Source: Noviherbaspirillum pedocola
GTDB taxonomy: Bacteria > Pseudomonadota > Gammaproteobacteria > Burkholderiales > Burkholderiaceae_D
Direction of reading: 5' to 3'
NCBI RefSeq assembly: GCF_016632335.1
Contig: NZ_JAEPBG010000008.1
Coordinates: 62,001 to 126,000 of the forward strand
Length of the DNA: 64,000 nt
Shown here: piece after piece, positions 26,601 to 34,868 of the stretch
Position numbering within the stretch: position 1 is the first letter of the stretch
Layout of the letters: each line of letters opens with the position of its first letter
Position numbers and translations under genes: made by a program
Notes under the pieces: model-generated
Told to the model about the DNA's origin: nothing
Databases searched by the model: none
Seen by the model: the letters and a program-made list of their open reading frames with translations, nothing else

Positions 26601-26633
26601 AGCTTAGTCCGACCGCGTTAAGTCAAGATTAAG
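26601..26633 (-). promoter_or_regulatory. PmrA/QseB-like box with a -10 hexamer upstream of the YSC84-asmA unit
   Basis: On the minus strand: CTTAA (26629-26633), six bases, CTTAA (26618-26622), exactly 11 bases, then TAAGCT (26601-26606) as a -10. Predicted transcription start near 26594, giving an unusually long leader to the ATG at 26367. Only 11 bp separate the box from the end of selA (26645), so it cannot serve selA. Confidence 0.65.
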
Positions 26634-26644
26634 GCGACGCCGGG

Positions 26645-28093
26645 TCAAGATGCTGATGAGGCGGCCAGCGCCTCCGCGACGAGACGCGCCAGCTCGCGCA
26701 CCTCTGCGTCATTTACGGTGCGCAGGTCGAGAATGAAGCGGTCCCTGGCGATGCGGCCGATCACGGCAGGACGCGCTTGCCGCAGCCGCCGCGCAATGCC
26801 ATCGGCGGAAATGTCGCTGGTCTTGAGCAGGAGTGTCGTGCTTGGCAGCGTATCGCCGGGCAGCGAGCCGCCCCCTACCGGCGAACGATCCTGCGCCACG
26901 ACGACATCGAGCCCGGGAATCGCGCGCAGCAGTCCTGCCAGCCGCCTTGCGCGGCGCGCTACGGCTTGCGGCGTTTCGGCCAGCATGCGCAGCAGCGGCA
27001 CGCGCTGCTGTGGCGGCGTCGGCGCTTCGTACAGCGCCAGCGTGGCTTCCAGTGCCGCCAGCGCCAGCTTGTCGCAGCGCAGTGCGCGCAGCAGCGGATG
27101 GCGCTTTAACCGCGCCACGATTTCCTTTCGACCGATCAGGATGCCGGCCTGCGGCCCACCGAGCAGCTTGTCACCGCTGAAGCTCACCAGGTCGGCGCCG
27201 GCGCGCAGCGTCTCGGCCACCGTGGGCTCGTGCGGCAGGCCGAAGGCTTCCATGCCGACCAGCGCGCCGCTGCCGAGGTCTTCGATGAAGGGCAGGCCAT
27301 GCTCGCGCGCCAGCGCCGCAAGCTGCTCGCGCGGCGGCCGCTCGGTGAAGCCGGTGATGCGGAAATTGCTCGGATGGCTGGCCAGCAGCACGCGGGTAGC
27401 CGGTCCGATGGCGCGACGGTAGTCATCGATGCGGGTCTTGTTGGTCGCGCCGACCTCCACCAGGCGCGCGCCGCTTTGCGCAATCACATCCGGGATGCGA
27501 AAGGAGCCGCCGATCTCGATGAGCTCCCCGCGCGAGACGATCACTTCGCCGCCCGCAGCCAATGCCATCAGCGCCAGCAGCACCGCGGCCGCGCCATTGT
27601 TGACCGCCAGCGCCGCCTCGCCGCCGGTGAGCCGACACAGTCTCTCCTCGACCAGCGCATGGCGCGAGCCGCGTTCGCCGGTGGCGAGATCGAATTCCAG
27701 ATTGCAGTAGCCGGCGGCGGTTTCAACGATCGCGTCCAGCGCTTCCGCAGCCAGCGGCGCGCGGCCGAGATTGGTATGCAGCGCGATGCCGGTGGCATTG
27801 ATCACGCGCACCAGGCGGCTGGCGTGGCGGCGCGCGAGCTCGTCGCGAACTTCGATGAAGAATGTGGCTTCGACGAAGTAAGGTGCGACGCCTTTCGCCG
27901 CGCCGGCGCAGATGGACTGGCGCAGCGCGTCGAGCCTATCGCGCATCGCCTCGGCCACATGCTCGCGGCGGTAGCGAAGCAGCAACGCCTGCGCCGTCGG
28001 TGTCTCCAGCAAGCGCTGCAATTGCGGCAGGCGCTGCAGCGCTTCGCGCGCGGCATGCAGCGTCGCGGTTTTTAACAGGGGCGAGTCGCTCAT
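26645..28093 (-). CDS. selA: L-seryl-tRNA(Sec) selenium transferase
   Basis: 482 residues, normal for bacterial SelA. A PLP enzyme, it converts seryl-tRNA(Sec) to selenocysteinyl-tRNA(Sec) using selenophosphate. Visible are the N-terminal SelA domain, VINATGIALHTNLGRAPL, the substrate region VNNGAAAVLLALMAL and the PLP lysine motif SFSGDKLLGGPQAG. It serves selenoproteins such as the formate dehydrogenase at the window start. selB, normally adjacent and often overlapping, is absent on both sides: downstream is the YSC84 promoter, upstream a short gap. No good ribosome site is visible before the ATG. Confidence 0.96.
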   Translation of the reverse strand: MSDSPLLKTATLHAAREALQRLPQLQRLLETPTAQALLLRYRREHVAEAMRDRLDALRQSICAGAAKGVAPYFVEATFFIEVRDELARRHASRLVRVINATGIALHTNLGRAPLAAEALDAIVETAAGYCNLEFDLATGERGSRHALVEERLCRLTGGEAALAVNNGAAAVLLALMALAAGGEVIVSRGELIEIGGSFRIPDVIAQSGARLVEVGATNKTRIDDYRRAIGPATRVLLASHPSNFRITGFTERPPREQLAALAREHGLPFIEDLGSGALVGMEAFGLPHEPTVAETLRAGADLVSFSGDKLLGGPQAGILIGRKEIVARLKRHPLLRALRCDKLALAALEATLALYEAPTPPQQRVPLLRMLAETPQAVARRARRLAGLLRAIPGLDVVVAQDRSPVGGGSLPGDTLPSTTLLLKTSDISADGIARRLRQARPAVIGRIARDRFILDLRTVNDAEVRELARLVAEALAASSAS

Positions 28094-28362
28094 CGTGAAA
28101 TTTCGGTTGTTTGCAGTTGATTGTCGGGCATCCCCCCCGGTAGCCCGTTATTGCCGCGCAAGGAAGGCACGTTGCGCAGGCGCCGGAACCGCTTCGCTGC
28201 ATACGGGCACGAATGCAACGACGCCGCCTTCATGACGCCTGCATTCCATGCGGCGGCATCAGGCCTCTCGGGCAGTCAGCGGTCGTGCATTTGACAGCCG
28301 CGGGCTAGAGCCGATTGCTCCCACCAGCGGCATGTGCCGCATTCAATGTCAAGGAACTCATA

Positions 28363-28641
28363 ATGAAAAATGCAAACCCCGACGGGAAAATCCGGACTGC
28401 GATCAGTGATGAAGAATTGAATGCCATCTCTGCGGGAGGCCGCACCCCGGCTGAGATGGCGCAGGAGGTCAGGCGGCGCCTGATCGAAGCGAATGAGCGC
28501 TACGTGCAGACCGCCAGAACCGGCAACGAAGAGGAAACTAGGAAGGCGTGGGAGGAGTACCAGTTTTATTCGGACCTGGCAAAGCAGATTCCAGGCCCTA
28601 CTGAAAGCGTCGTCCCTACCCCAGTGCCAGCCGCGCCATGA
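28363..28641 (+). CDS. Small protein with a double-glycine (bacteriocin-type) leader
   Basis: 92 residues. The N-terminal 26 residues end in AISDEELNAISAGG, which fits the double-glycine leader consensus (L/I-S-x-x-E-L-x-x-I-x-G-G) cut by C39 peptidases of ABC exporters; GG is at 25-26. The predicted mature part (66 residues) is highly charged and helical with a Pro-rich tail, unlike common pore-forming bacteriocins. Start: AAGGA about 7-8 nt before the ATG at 28363. No exporter or immunity gene is nearby. The last 26 nt overlap the convergent GH15 gene. Alternatives are a two-helix regulatory protein with a chance GG. Confidence 0.6.
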   Translation: MKNANPDGKIRTAISDEELNAISAGGRTPAEMAQEVRRRLIEANERYVQTARTGNEEETRKAWEEYQFYSDLAKQIPGPTESVVPTPVPAAP

Positions 28642-30430
28642 TCTGCGACACATGGGTCAAGGCCTGCGGAAAATTCCCTAGCATCCGCTTGCCCTCCGGG
28701 TCGTATTCCTCGGAAAACAGCCCCAGCTTGTTCGCGCAGGCCGACGCGCGGCGGTATGCCGCCCAGGCTTCATCCTTGCGCCCCTGCCGCGCCAGGCACG
28801 CCGCGAGCCAGAAGGTGCAAGGCAGGAACACGCCCTCCGAGCCGGGCAGATTATCCGGCGCGTTGTAGCGAAGCAGCAGGCCATTGCGATCCAGTTCGTG
28901 CCGGATCGCGTCCACGGTGCGGACCATGCGCGGATCGTCATGCGCGACAAAGCCGATGCGCGGCAGCAGCAACAGCGCTGCATCCAGCCAGGGCTTGCCG
29001 TAGCACTGCAGGAACACGCCGCGCTTGCTGTCATACCCGTTCTTTTCCACATCCGCGCGGATACGATCACGTTCCCGGCCCCACTCCTCCACCGGCCCCG
29101 GAAGCGACTGCTCCGTTGCCAGGCGCACCGCGCGATCGAGCGCGCCCCAGCACATGACTTTCGAATGCACGAGATGGCGCGGCGGGCCGCGCAGCTCCCA
29201 GATGCCGCTGTCCGGCTGCTGCCACTGGCGACACGCAGTGTTGGCGACATCCGCCAGGAAATTCCAGTAGTGCGGCGCGATGGGGCGGCCCCTGCTGTGC
29301 CATTCCCAGGCCAGTTCCATCACCTCGCCGTACACATCGCCCTGCTTCTGCTCCGCGGCGAGGTTGCCAACGCGCACTGGCCGGCTGCGAGCATAACCTT
29401 CGAGATGACCGAGCTCGACCTCGGTGAGCCGACGCTTGCCGTCAACCGCGTACATGATCTGCAATTCCTCGGCGCTGCCGGCGCTGCTGCGCGTGATAAA
29501 GCCAAGGAATCGGTCCGCTTCACGGTGGCAGCCCAGCTCGTACAGCGCGCGCACCGTGAATACCGAATCGCGCACCCAGGAATAGCGGTAATCCCAATTG
29601 CGCTCCCCACCGGGCCATTCCGGCAATGAGGTCGTGGGCGCGGCGGCAATGGCGCCGGTGCGCTCGCAGCCGAGCGACTTGAGCACGAGCGCGGAACGCT
29701 GCGTCTGTTCATCGCAGGCCGGGGACATGCGTATCTGTGCCTGCCATGCCTGCCAGGCGTCGCAGGTCGTCTGCAGGCAGCTCTCATGCGGGCCTTCCGC
29801 CAGCGCGGCCAGCATCGCCGCATCATCCAGGTCTTCCGGCGGATGGTATTCGATGGACAGCAGGCATTCTTCACCGGCCGACACGCTGCACTCGCCGTAC
29901 AGGTCGCTGCGATGCGCGATCTTCAGCGGCGCATCGCAGCGTATCGCCAGGCCAACATTGCTGCCGATCGCGGTCAGCATGCCGCAGCGCTCGGCGACGT
30001 GCGGCGTGATGGCGCCGTAATCGAAGCGCGGCAATATCTCGATGCGCATCGCGCAACGGCCTGCAATGCCGCGAATGACCCGCACCAGGCGCGGGTGATC
30101 CTGTTGCCGACGCAGGTCCTCATCGCGCGTGGACATGGCGAAATAGTCCAGCACCAGCGCTTCGCCATCCTTCGTCCGCCAGTGGGTTTCCAGCACCATG
30201 GTGTGCGGCAGATAACGGCGACTGGCCTGGGCGTCCGGGTCCGACGGAAACACCGCGCAATGGCCGCCGATACGCCAGTCGAGCAGCCGGCCGAAGCAGC
30301 TGTCCGCGTCGATGCGCGGCATGCAGCACCAATCGATGGAGCCGCTGCGCGAGACCAGCGCCGCGCACTGGCAATTGCCGATCAGCGCGTAGTCCGCGAT
30401 CGGCGGGTAGGCATGGGCAGTGGGGTCCAT
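28616..30430 (-). CDS. Glycoside hydrolase family 15 protein (glucoamylase/trehalase type)
   Basis: 604 residues. An N-terminal beta-sandwich (about 1-220, with PPIADYALIGNCQCAALVSR typical of bacterial GH15) is followed by an (alpha/alpha)6 barrel containing GGERNWDYRYSWVRDSVFTV, the conserved GH15 Arg/Asp-rich block, and FLPCTFWLAACLARQGR and LFSEEYDP near the end; the last Glu is the expected catalytic base. Members hydrolyse alpha-glucosides such as trehalose or maltodextrins. No signal peptide, so cytoplasmic. Its start is 6 nt after the SDR stop, so they form an operon. Trehalose made by OtsAB is a possible substrate, but this is inferred. Confidence 0.92.
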   Translation of the reverse strand: MDPTAHAYPPIADYALIGNCQCAALVSRSGSIDWCCMPRIDADSCFGRLLDWRIGGHCAVFPSDPDAQASRRYLPHTMVLETHWRTKDGEALVLDYFAMSTRDEDLRRQQDHPRLVRVIRGIAGRCAMRIEILPRFDYGAITPHVAERCGMLTAIGSNVGLAIRCDAPLKIAHRSDLYGECSVSAGEECLLSIEYHPPEDLDDAAMLAALAEGPHESCLQTTCDAWQAWQAQIRMSPACDEQTQRSALVLKSLGCERTGAIAAAPTTSLPEWPGGERNWDYRYSWVRDSVFTVRALYELGCHREADRFLGFITRSSAGSAEELQIMYAVDGKRRLTEVELGHLEGYARSRPVRVGNLAAEQKQGDVYGEVMELAWEWHSRGRPIAPHYWNFLADVANTACRQWQQPDSGIWELRGPPRHLVHSKVMCWGALDRAVRLATEQSLPGPVEEWGRERDRIRADVEKNGYDSKRGVFLQCYGKPWLDAALLLLPRIGFVAHDDPRMVRTVDAIRHELDRNGLLLRYNAPDNLPGSEGVFLPCTFWLAACLARQGRKDEAWAAYRRASACANKLGLFSEEYDPEGKRMLGNFPQALTHVSQIMARLALG

Positions 30431-30436
30431 GGCGGT

Positions 30437-31462
30437 TTAGCGCTTGAGCAGGCGCGATGCGCGCTTCTTGCTGCCCCGCGCGCTTCCCCTTGCTGCAAGC
30501 AGGCCCAATGCAAGAATCGGCAAGCCCGCCGCCAGCGTCAGCCAGCGATGGGTTACAAGGTGCAGTTGCGCGCTATCGGGAATGGCCTGATCGTCAAAGC
30601 GTCCATGCGCGCCATGGTCGCCAGGCACCGGCTGATACAGGTTGTCGCGCCGATCGGGCGACACAGGCTTGTCCGATTGCTGTCCGCCATAAGCCGCCCG
30701 GGCGAGGTAACGGTCAAGCAGGCCGGGAATCAGGCGTGTGCCGAGAATGGCCTGTGCCGCCGGCCAGCCGAGCCACAGCTCGCGCCGGCGATGCTGCGCA
30801 GCCCAGTAGATGCCGCGCGCGGCGACCTCGGGTTGGAAAATCTTGCCCAGCGGCTTGGGCTGATTCGGCATGCAGGTGCGGCCCCAGTCGAACTGCGGCG
30901 TGTTGAAGGCCGAGAGCTGCACCATGGTCAGTCCCACGTCGCAACGATCATGAATCAGCTCCGAGCGCAGCGAATCGGTAAAGCCGCGGATCGCGCTCTT
31001 GGCGCCACAGTAGGCCGACTGCAGCGGGATGGAGCGATATGCCAGCGCCGAACCCACCTGGATGATGGCGCCGCGGTTGCGCGGCTTCATGCGTTTCAAT
31101 GCCGCCAGCGTGCCGTACACCGTGCCGAGATAGGTGACCTCGGTGGCGCGGCGGAAATCCTCGGGCGCGATGTCGAGAAACTCGCAGAAGATGGTGGCCA
31201 TGGCGTCATTGACCCAGACATCGATCGGTCCCCATTCGCGTTCGATGCGCTCGGCCGCGGCTTCGACCTGCGCATGGTCGGCGACATCGGTCGGTATCGC
31301 CATCGCCTTCCCGCCGGCGGCTTCGACATCGCGCCGCGCGCCTTCAAGTCCGTCGACGCCGCGCGCGAGCAGCGCGACGCGCCAGCCATGGCGCGCGAAC
31401 TCGACGGCGGTTGCCCGTCCCACGCCGGCCGATGCGCCGGTTACGACTGCGATCCTGTTCAT
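30437..31462 (-). CDS. Short-chain dehydrogenase/reductase with a C-terminal membrane segment
   Basis: 341 residues. The Rossmann start VVTGASAGVGRATAVEFARH (TGxxxGxG motif), NAG-position variant VNDA, the catalytic Ser in VGSALAYRSI and Tyr/Lys in YCGAKSAIRG are present. So it is an NAD(P)-dependent SDR of the classical kind. The tail after residue 240 contains LTLAAGLPILALGLLAARGS, a likely membrane anchor, followed by a basic end (KKRASRLLKR). Substrate unknown. Start: GGAGG seven nt before ATG 31462. SDR plus GH15 pairs of this type recur in proteobacteria. Confidence 0.9.
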   Translation of the reverse strand: MNRIAVVTGASAGVGRATAVEFARHGWRVALLARGVDGLEGARRDVEAAGGKAMAIPTDVADHAQVEAAAERIEREWGPIDVWVNDAMATIFCEFLDIAPEDFRRATEVTYLGTVYGTLAALKRMKPRNRGAIIQVGSALAYRSIPLQSAYCGAKSAIRGFTDSLRSELIHDRCDVGLTMVQLSAFNTPQFDWGRTCMPNQPKPLGKIFQPEVAARGIYWAAQHRRRELWLGWPAAQAILGTRLIPGLLDRYLARAAYGGQQSDKPVSPDRRDNLYQPVPGDHGAHGRFDDQAIPDSAQLHLVTHRWLTLAAGLPILALGLLAARGSARGSKKRASRLLKR

Positions 31463-31646
31463 TGCCTGGCCTCCATGCCGCGGATGACATGCCTGCATGC
31501 GGGCCGCGACCCGCCTCAATATGCAAGACCATCTTTCCTGCCTGAAGTTCTATGCCGCCAAATGCTTCCTGTTCGTACACGCGCAAAACCAGCGCATGCC
31601 GCCGGCCTAAGATGGCAGCATCAAACGCCATGGGGGAGGAGCCGCA

Positions 31647-32063
31647 TTGTTCGAAGATATCGAAAGGCAGATCCAGTCCTATGTTGAATGGCTGCGGCTG
31701 CTGGTCGAAAGCCTAGGCGCGCTGGTGATCGCGGCCGGCGTGCTGGTCGTCATCGTCGGGCTGATACGCTACGCGCTGTCCCGCGCCAACGACAACTTCA
31801 TCCCGATACGCCTGGCCTTCGGCCGCTATCTCACATTGGCGCTTGAGCTGCAGCTCGCGGCCGACATCCTATCCACATCGGTGGCGCCATCTTGGGAACG
31901 CATCGGCAAGCTCGCCGCGATCGCCGTGATACGGACCGCGCTCAACTACTTCCTGAGCAAGGAGATTCGCGAAGAGCGCGCCAGCGCGAGCGCCGAGCGC
32001 GAAGTTGCCACCATTCCCGGATCGAACGATGGCCGGCCGGCGCCGCCTCGGGCTGAGGGCTGA
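31647..32063 (+). CDS. DUF1622 family membrane protein
   Basis: 138 residues. Two or three membrane segments: SLGALVIAAGVLVVIVGLI, a segment ending in RYLTLALELQLAADI (the DUF1622 signature) and AAIAVIRTALNYFLSKEI. Function unknown. The start is TTG at 31647, supported by GGAGGAG six nt upstream. The C-terminal Ala/Glu/Arg tail overlaps the following HPP gene, so the two are co-translated. Confidence 0.88.
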   Translation: MFEDIERQIQSYVEWLRLLVESLGALVIAAGVLVVIVGLIRYALSRANDNFIPIRLAFGRYLTLALELQLAADILSTSVAPSWERIGKLAAIAVIRTALNYFLSKEIREERASASAEREVATIPGSNDGRPAPPRAEG

Positions 32064-32508
32064 GCTGCTGCTCGCGCTGCTGCCCACCGCGACGGTGCTG
32101 CTGGTGCTGGCGCTGGTGGAGGCGCTGTCGAGCCAGAGGCTGCTGTTCGCTTCGCTGGCGTCCAGCGCCTTCCTGATCTATCGCGACCCGGAGAACGAGG
32201 TCAACAATGTGCGAACACTGCTGATTGCCCAAGTCGGCTCGGCCTGCATCGGCCTTGCCTGCTACCTGATGCTCGGGCCCGGCTATCTGTCCGGTGGGGT
32301 AGCGTTGGTGGCATCGATCGCGATGATGATCGTGCTCGACGCGATGCATCCCCCGGGCGTATCGACTGCGCTGAGCTTTGGCCTGCGCTCCGGGGATGCC
32401 AGCAACCTGGCGCTGTTTTGCATGGCCGTGACAATCACGGCCGCGCTGGTGCTGATGCAGCGTGTGGCACTGTGGATGATGCGACGCATGGCACGGCACA
32501 AGGAATGA
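32029..32508 (+). CDS. HPP family membrane protein
   Basis: About 159 residues. Four to five membrane segments with the motif DAMHPPGVSTALSFGL, the HPP signature, and SAFLIYRDPENEVNN at the first loop. Members are integral membrane proteins; cyanobacterial and plant relatives have been linked to nitrite transport, but the role of this type is unknown. Start chosen at 32029 (MAGRRRLGL), 35 nt inside the end of the DUF1622 gene; an earlier in-frame ATG (32005) is possible. Not related to the neighbouring DUF families by sequence. Confidence 0.85.
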   Translation: MAGRRRLGLRAELLLALLPTATVLLVLALVEALSSQRLLFASLASSAFLIYRDPENEVNNVRTLLIAQVGSACIGLACYLMLGPGYLSGGVALVASIAMMIVLDAMHPPGVSTALSFGLRSGDASNLALFCMAVTITAALVLMQRVALWMMRRMARHKE

Positions 32509-32533
32509 GGGCTGCCGTGACCGTTGCAGCCCT
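32508..32533. terminator. Hairpin after the HPP gene
   Basis: AGGGCTGC / GCAGCCCT, an 8-bp stem with a 10-base loop, directly at the stop of the HPP gene and 15 nt from the end of the convergent small gene. A short TTC follows. A weak bidirectional terminator is plausible. Confidence 0.4.
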
Positions 32534-32548
32534 TCGGTCGCACACTAT

Positions 32549-32779
32549 CTAGCGCTTCTGCGTCCCCGCCGGCTTGATCACATCCGCCGCCTCGGGCAAA
32601 TGCGCGACATCATGCTCGCGGTTATCCCAGCCGATTTCAGTCTTCTTCTGCGCATCGGCCGGCGGCAGGATGCCGTCATCGCGCTTGCCCACGTCGATGA
32701 CATCGTCATCGACGCCGGGCATGGGATGGTGCGAGGGCACGATGGTCCGGCCGTCGTCACGCTTGTCATTGCCGCTCAT
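32549..32779 (-). CDS. Small acidic/hydrophilic hypothetical protein
   Basis: 76 residues, rich in Asp, Lys and Pro, with no hydrophobic segment and apparently unstructured (for example GVDDDVIDVGKRDDGILPPA). Start: GAGGAG six nt before ATG 32779. I do not recognise a family. It is followed by nothing on its strand and preceded, 19 nt away, by the second YSC84 gene, so the two probably share a transcript. Confidence 0.6.
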   Translation of the reverse strand: MSGNDKRDDGRTIVPSHHPMPGVDDDVIDVGKRDDGILPPADAQKKTEIGWDNREHDVAHLPEAADVIKPAGTQKR

Positions 32780-32798
32780 CGCGCTCTCCTCGCGGTTC

Positions 32799-33509
32799 TC
32801 ATTTCGGCAGGGCGCCGAGCAGCTTCTGCGCTTTCGGCGCGCTCATGCCGCCCGAGACGATCTGCTGCGCCGTCACATCCTTGCCGTAATAGCCGCGCGT
32901 TTCCTTCTCGTCGAAATTGACGTCGGTGACGCCGACATTCATCTCGGCCATGGCGCCCTTCTCGCCCGACCACATGATGATGTCGCCCTGCCCCGCGGTG
33001 CCGGTCTCCCGCGCGGAATAGCGGGCGATGGTGAGGCCCACATCGGCGCTGAGCGAGAACTTGTTGTTGCTGTTGAAGATGTTGAGCGCCTTGTCGCCCA
33101 TGAGCAGCATCGCCACCGGCCCGGCGGTGACGCCAGCCTGCGGCCCAAGGCTGATGCCGCCGAAATTGTAGAAGCCCGGGCCCGACCACTTGCCCTGCTG
33201 ATGCACCAGCAGCACGCCCGCGCCGCCTTGTGCGCCGACACCGAGCGCGGCGCGGCCATAGTCCGGGATGATGTAGATGCCCTTGGCCTGCTGCATCAGC
33301 TTCTTCAGGCGCAAGTCCTTCTCCATCGTCTGCACTGCCTGCAGCGCGCGGTCCACGTGCTTGTTCGCATCGGCGCGCTCCTCGCCCTTGCTCTGCGCGG
33401 GACTGTTGTCGGTGCTGCTGGACTTCTGGCCGGTCTGCGCCAGCGCCGGCAGGGCCAGCGTCGCGCCCAGCAGTGCGACAATGCCAAGTGTCAATGCTCT
33501 TTGTTTCAT
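32799..33509 (-). CDS. YSC84-family lipid-binding protein (second copy)
   Basis: 236 residues. Signal peptide (about 1-24, ending LPALAQ), then a helical stretch and the YSC84 domain: QAKGIYIIPDYGRAALGVGA, GISLGPQAGVTAGPVAMLLM and GEKGAMAEMNVGVTDVNFDE. It aligns throughout with the copy at 25639-26367 (same order GVFLVP/GIYIIP, GxQAG-x-x-AG, final D-V/H). The start is ATG 33509, eight nt after GGAGG; the GTG three codons earlier lies inside the ribosome site. No CTTAA box precedes it, so the two paralogues seem differently controlled. Confidence 0.88.
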   Translation of the reverse strand: MKQRALTLGIVALLGATLALPALAQTGQKSSSTDNSPAQSKGEERADANKHVDRALQAVQTMEKDLRLKKLMQQAKGIYIIPDYGRAALGVGAQGGAGVLLVHQQGKWSGPGFYNFGGISLGPQAGVTAGPVAMLLMGDKALNIFNSNNKFSLSADVGLTIARYSARETGTAGQGDIIMWSGEKGAMAEMNVGVTDVNFDEKETRGYYGKDVTAQQIVSGGMSAPKAQKLLGALPK

Positions 33510-33568
33510 GATGTACACCTCCGTGGCTAGTCAATGTCGATGTCAACGCGGCGATCGTCGTCGCCTCC

Positions 33569-33934
33569 TTACTTCAGCGTGTATAGATACGCGCTCATGT
33601 CCTTGGTTTCCTGCTCCGTCATCGGAATTTTCGGCATCGCGGTGCGCGGGTCCACAGCCGGCGGATCGCGCAGCCAGCGCATCATGTTCTCCGGCGTATT
33701 GGCGAGCACGCCGCCGATATAGCCGCGCGTGGCGATCCGGTCCAGCGACGGGCCGACATGGCTGCCCGGATTCGATACGCCCGGAATCACGTGGCAGGCG
33801 GCGCAACCGAGCCGCTCGATCGCGACCCGGCCGCGCTTGGCCTCGTCGGAAAGCCCGGCGCCATGGGCGCGTGCGGCGATTAGCATCAGCATTGCGGCCA
33901 TTGCCAGCGCTTGCCTGCATGGAATTGTCGTCAT
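33569..33934 (-). CDS. c-type cytochrome at the end of the oxidase operon
   Basis: 121 residues. Signal peptide (about 1-26), one haem-binding motif CAACH (GCAACHVIPGV), and a Met-containing C-terminal helix (MPKIPMTEQETKDMSAYLYT) that supplies the sixth ligand. This is a class I periplasmic monohaem cytochrome. It starts 13 nt after ctaG ends and closes the nine-gene XoxF-oxidase operon, so it is probably an electron carrier to the oxidase. The ribosome site is GAGGGAG. Confidence 0.9.
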   Translation of the reverse strand: MTTIPCRQALAMAAMLMLIAARAHGAGLSDEAKRGRVAIERLGCAACHVIPGVSNPGSHVGPSLDRIATRGYIGGVLANTPENMMRWLRDPPAVDPRTAMPKIPMTEQETKDMSAYLYTLK

Positions 33935-33947
33935 CTTCTGCGCTCCC

Positions 33948-34868
33948 TCATGTCTGCCTGGCCAGTGGCGCGCGGCCGGCATCGACGCGCCAGGCCTGCA
34001 CCCGCGTCATCCAGCCGATGAACAGCGCCGCCAGCGTTGCCAGATGTATCGTGCCGGCCGGCACCCACATGATCAGCCCCGCGAGCTGCTGGTCTTCCAG
34101 CGGCGACAGGCCGAATGCGCCGGTCGCGTGATAGCGGTACAGCGGCGCGTTGGCAAAGGTCAGCAGCGCGCCGAGCAAGCCGTTGTGGATGGCGAAGGTG
34201 GCGACCATCACGATGGCCACGCCCAAGCCGCGACGTCCGGGATGGCGGCCCTGCGGCTCGGAAACCAGCGTCCAGAAACCGAGCGAAGTCGCAAAGAAGC
34301 ACGCATGCTCCAGCGCATGCACCGCCCCGTTCTCCAGCGCGAGGTCATAGGCGCCGGGCGCATGCCAGATCCACAGCGCGGCTGTGGCCAGCGACCACAT
34401 CACGACCGGCCGCATCAGGAAGTCGTATGCGCCATGCCAGCGGCTCGCATTCCACCAGCGGCCGATGCGGCGCCGCGCCGGCAGCGGAAAAGCCCACAGC
34501 CACATCAGCACCGGGCGCGAAACCACCAGCAGCGGCGGCGCGACCATCATCAGCAGCAGATGCTGTGTCATGTGCGCACAGAACAGCGCATCGGCCAGTG
34601 CATCGAGCGGCGACAGCAGCGCGGCGACCAGCGTGGCCATGCCGGCGACGAAGGCCAGTGTGCGCGCGCGCGAAATCATGCCGCTGCGTTTCTCGCGCAG
34701 CAGCCGCGCCAGTCCGGCCGCATAGCCGATACCGGCCAGCGCAAGCGGCACCACCACCCACGGATCCCAGGTCCAGGGCAGCGCCGCATGGCCGTGTTCA
34801 TGACCGCCATGCGCCTGTGCCGCGCCTGCGCACAGGAACAGGAAGGCCAGCGGGATCAGGCGGGACAT
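33948..34868 (-). CDS. ctaG: CtaG (caa3-type) cytochrome c oxidase assembly protein
   Basis: 306 residues, about seven membrane segments. A His-rich stretch after the signal-like start (AHGGHEHGHA) and family motifs FCAHMTQHLLLMMVAPPLLV, ALEHACFFATSLGFWTL and the final GLIMWVPAGTIHLATLAALF identify the CtaG_caa3 family needed to build the copper-containing caa3 oxidase. The start at 34868 overlaps the upstream gene by 13 nt and has no ribosome site of its own, so it relies on coupling. This is not the Cox11-type CtaG. Confidence 0.9.
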   Translation of the reverse strand: MSRLIPLAFLFLCAGAAQAHGGHEHGHAALPWTWDPWVVVPLALAGIGYAAGLARLLREKRSGMISRARTLAFVAGMATLVAALLSPLDALADALFCAHMTQHLLLMMVAPPLLVVSRPVLMWLWAFPLPARRRIGRWWNASRWHGAYDFLMRPVVMWSLATAALWIWHAPGAYDLALENGAVHALEHACFFATSLGFWTLVSEPQGRHPGRRGLGVAIVMVATFAIHNGLLGALLTFANAPLYRYHATGAFGLSPLEDQQLAGLIMWVPAGTIHLATLAALFIGWMTRVQAWRVDAGRAPLARQT

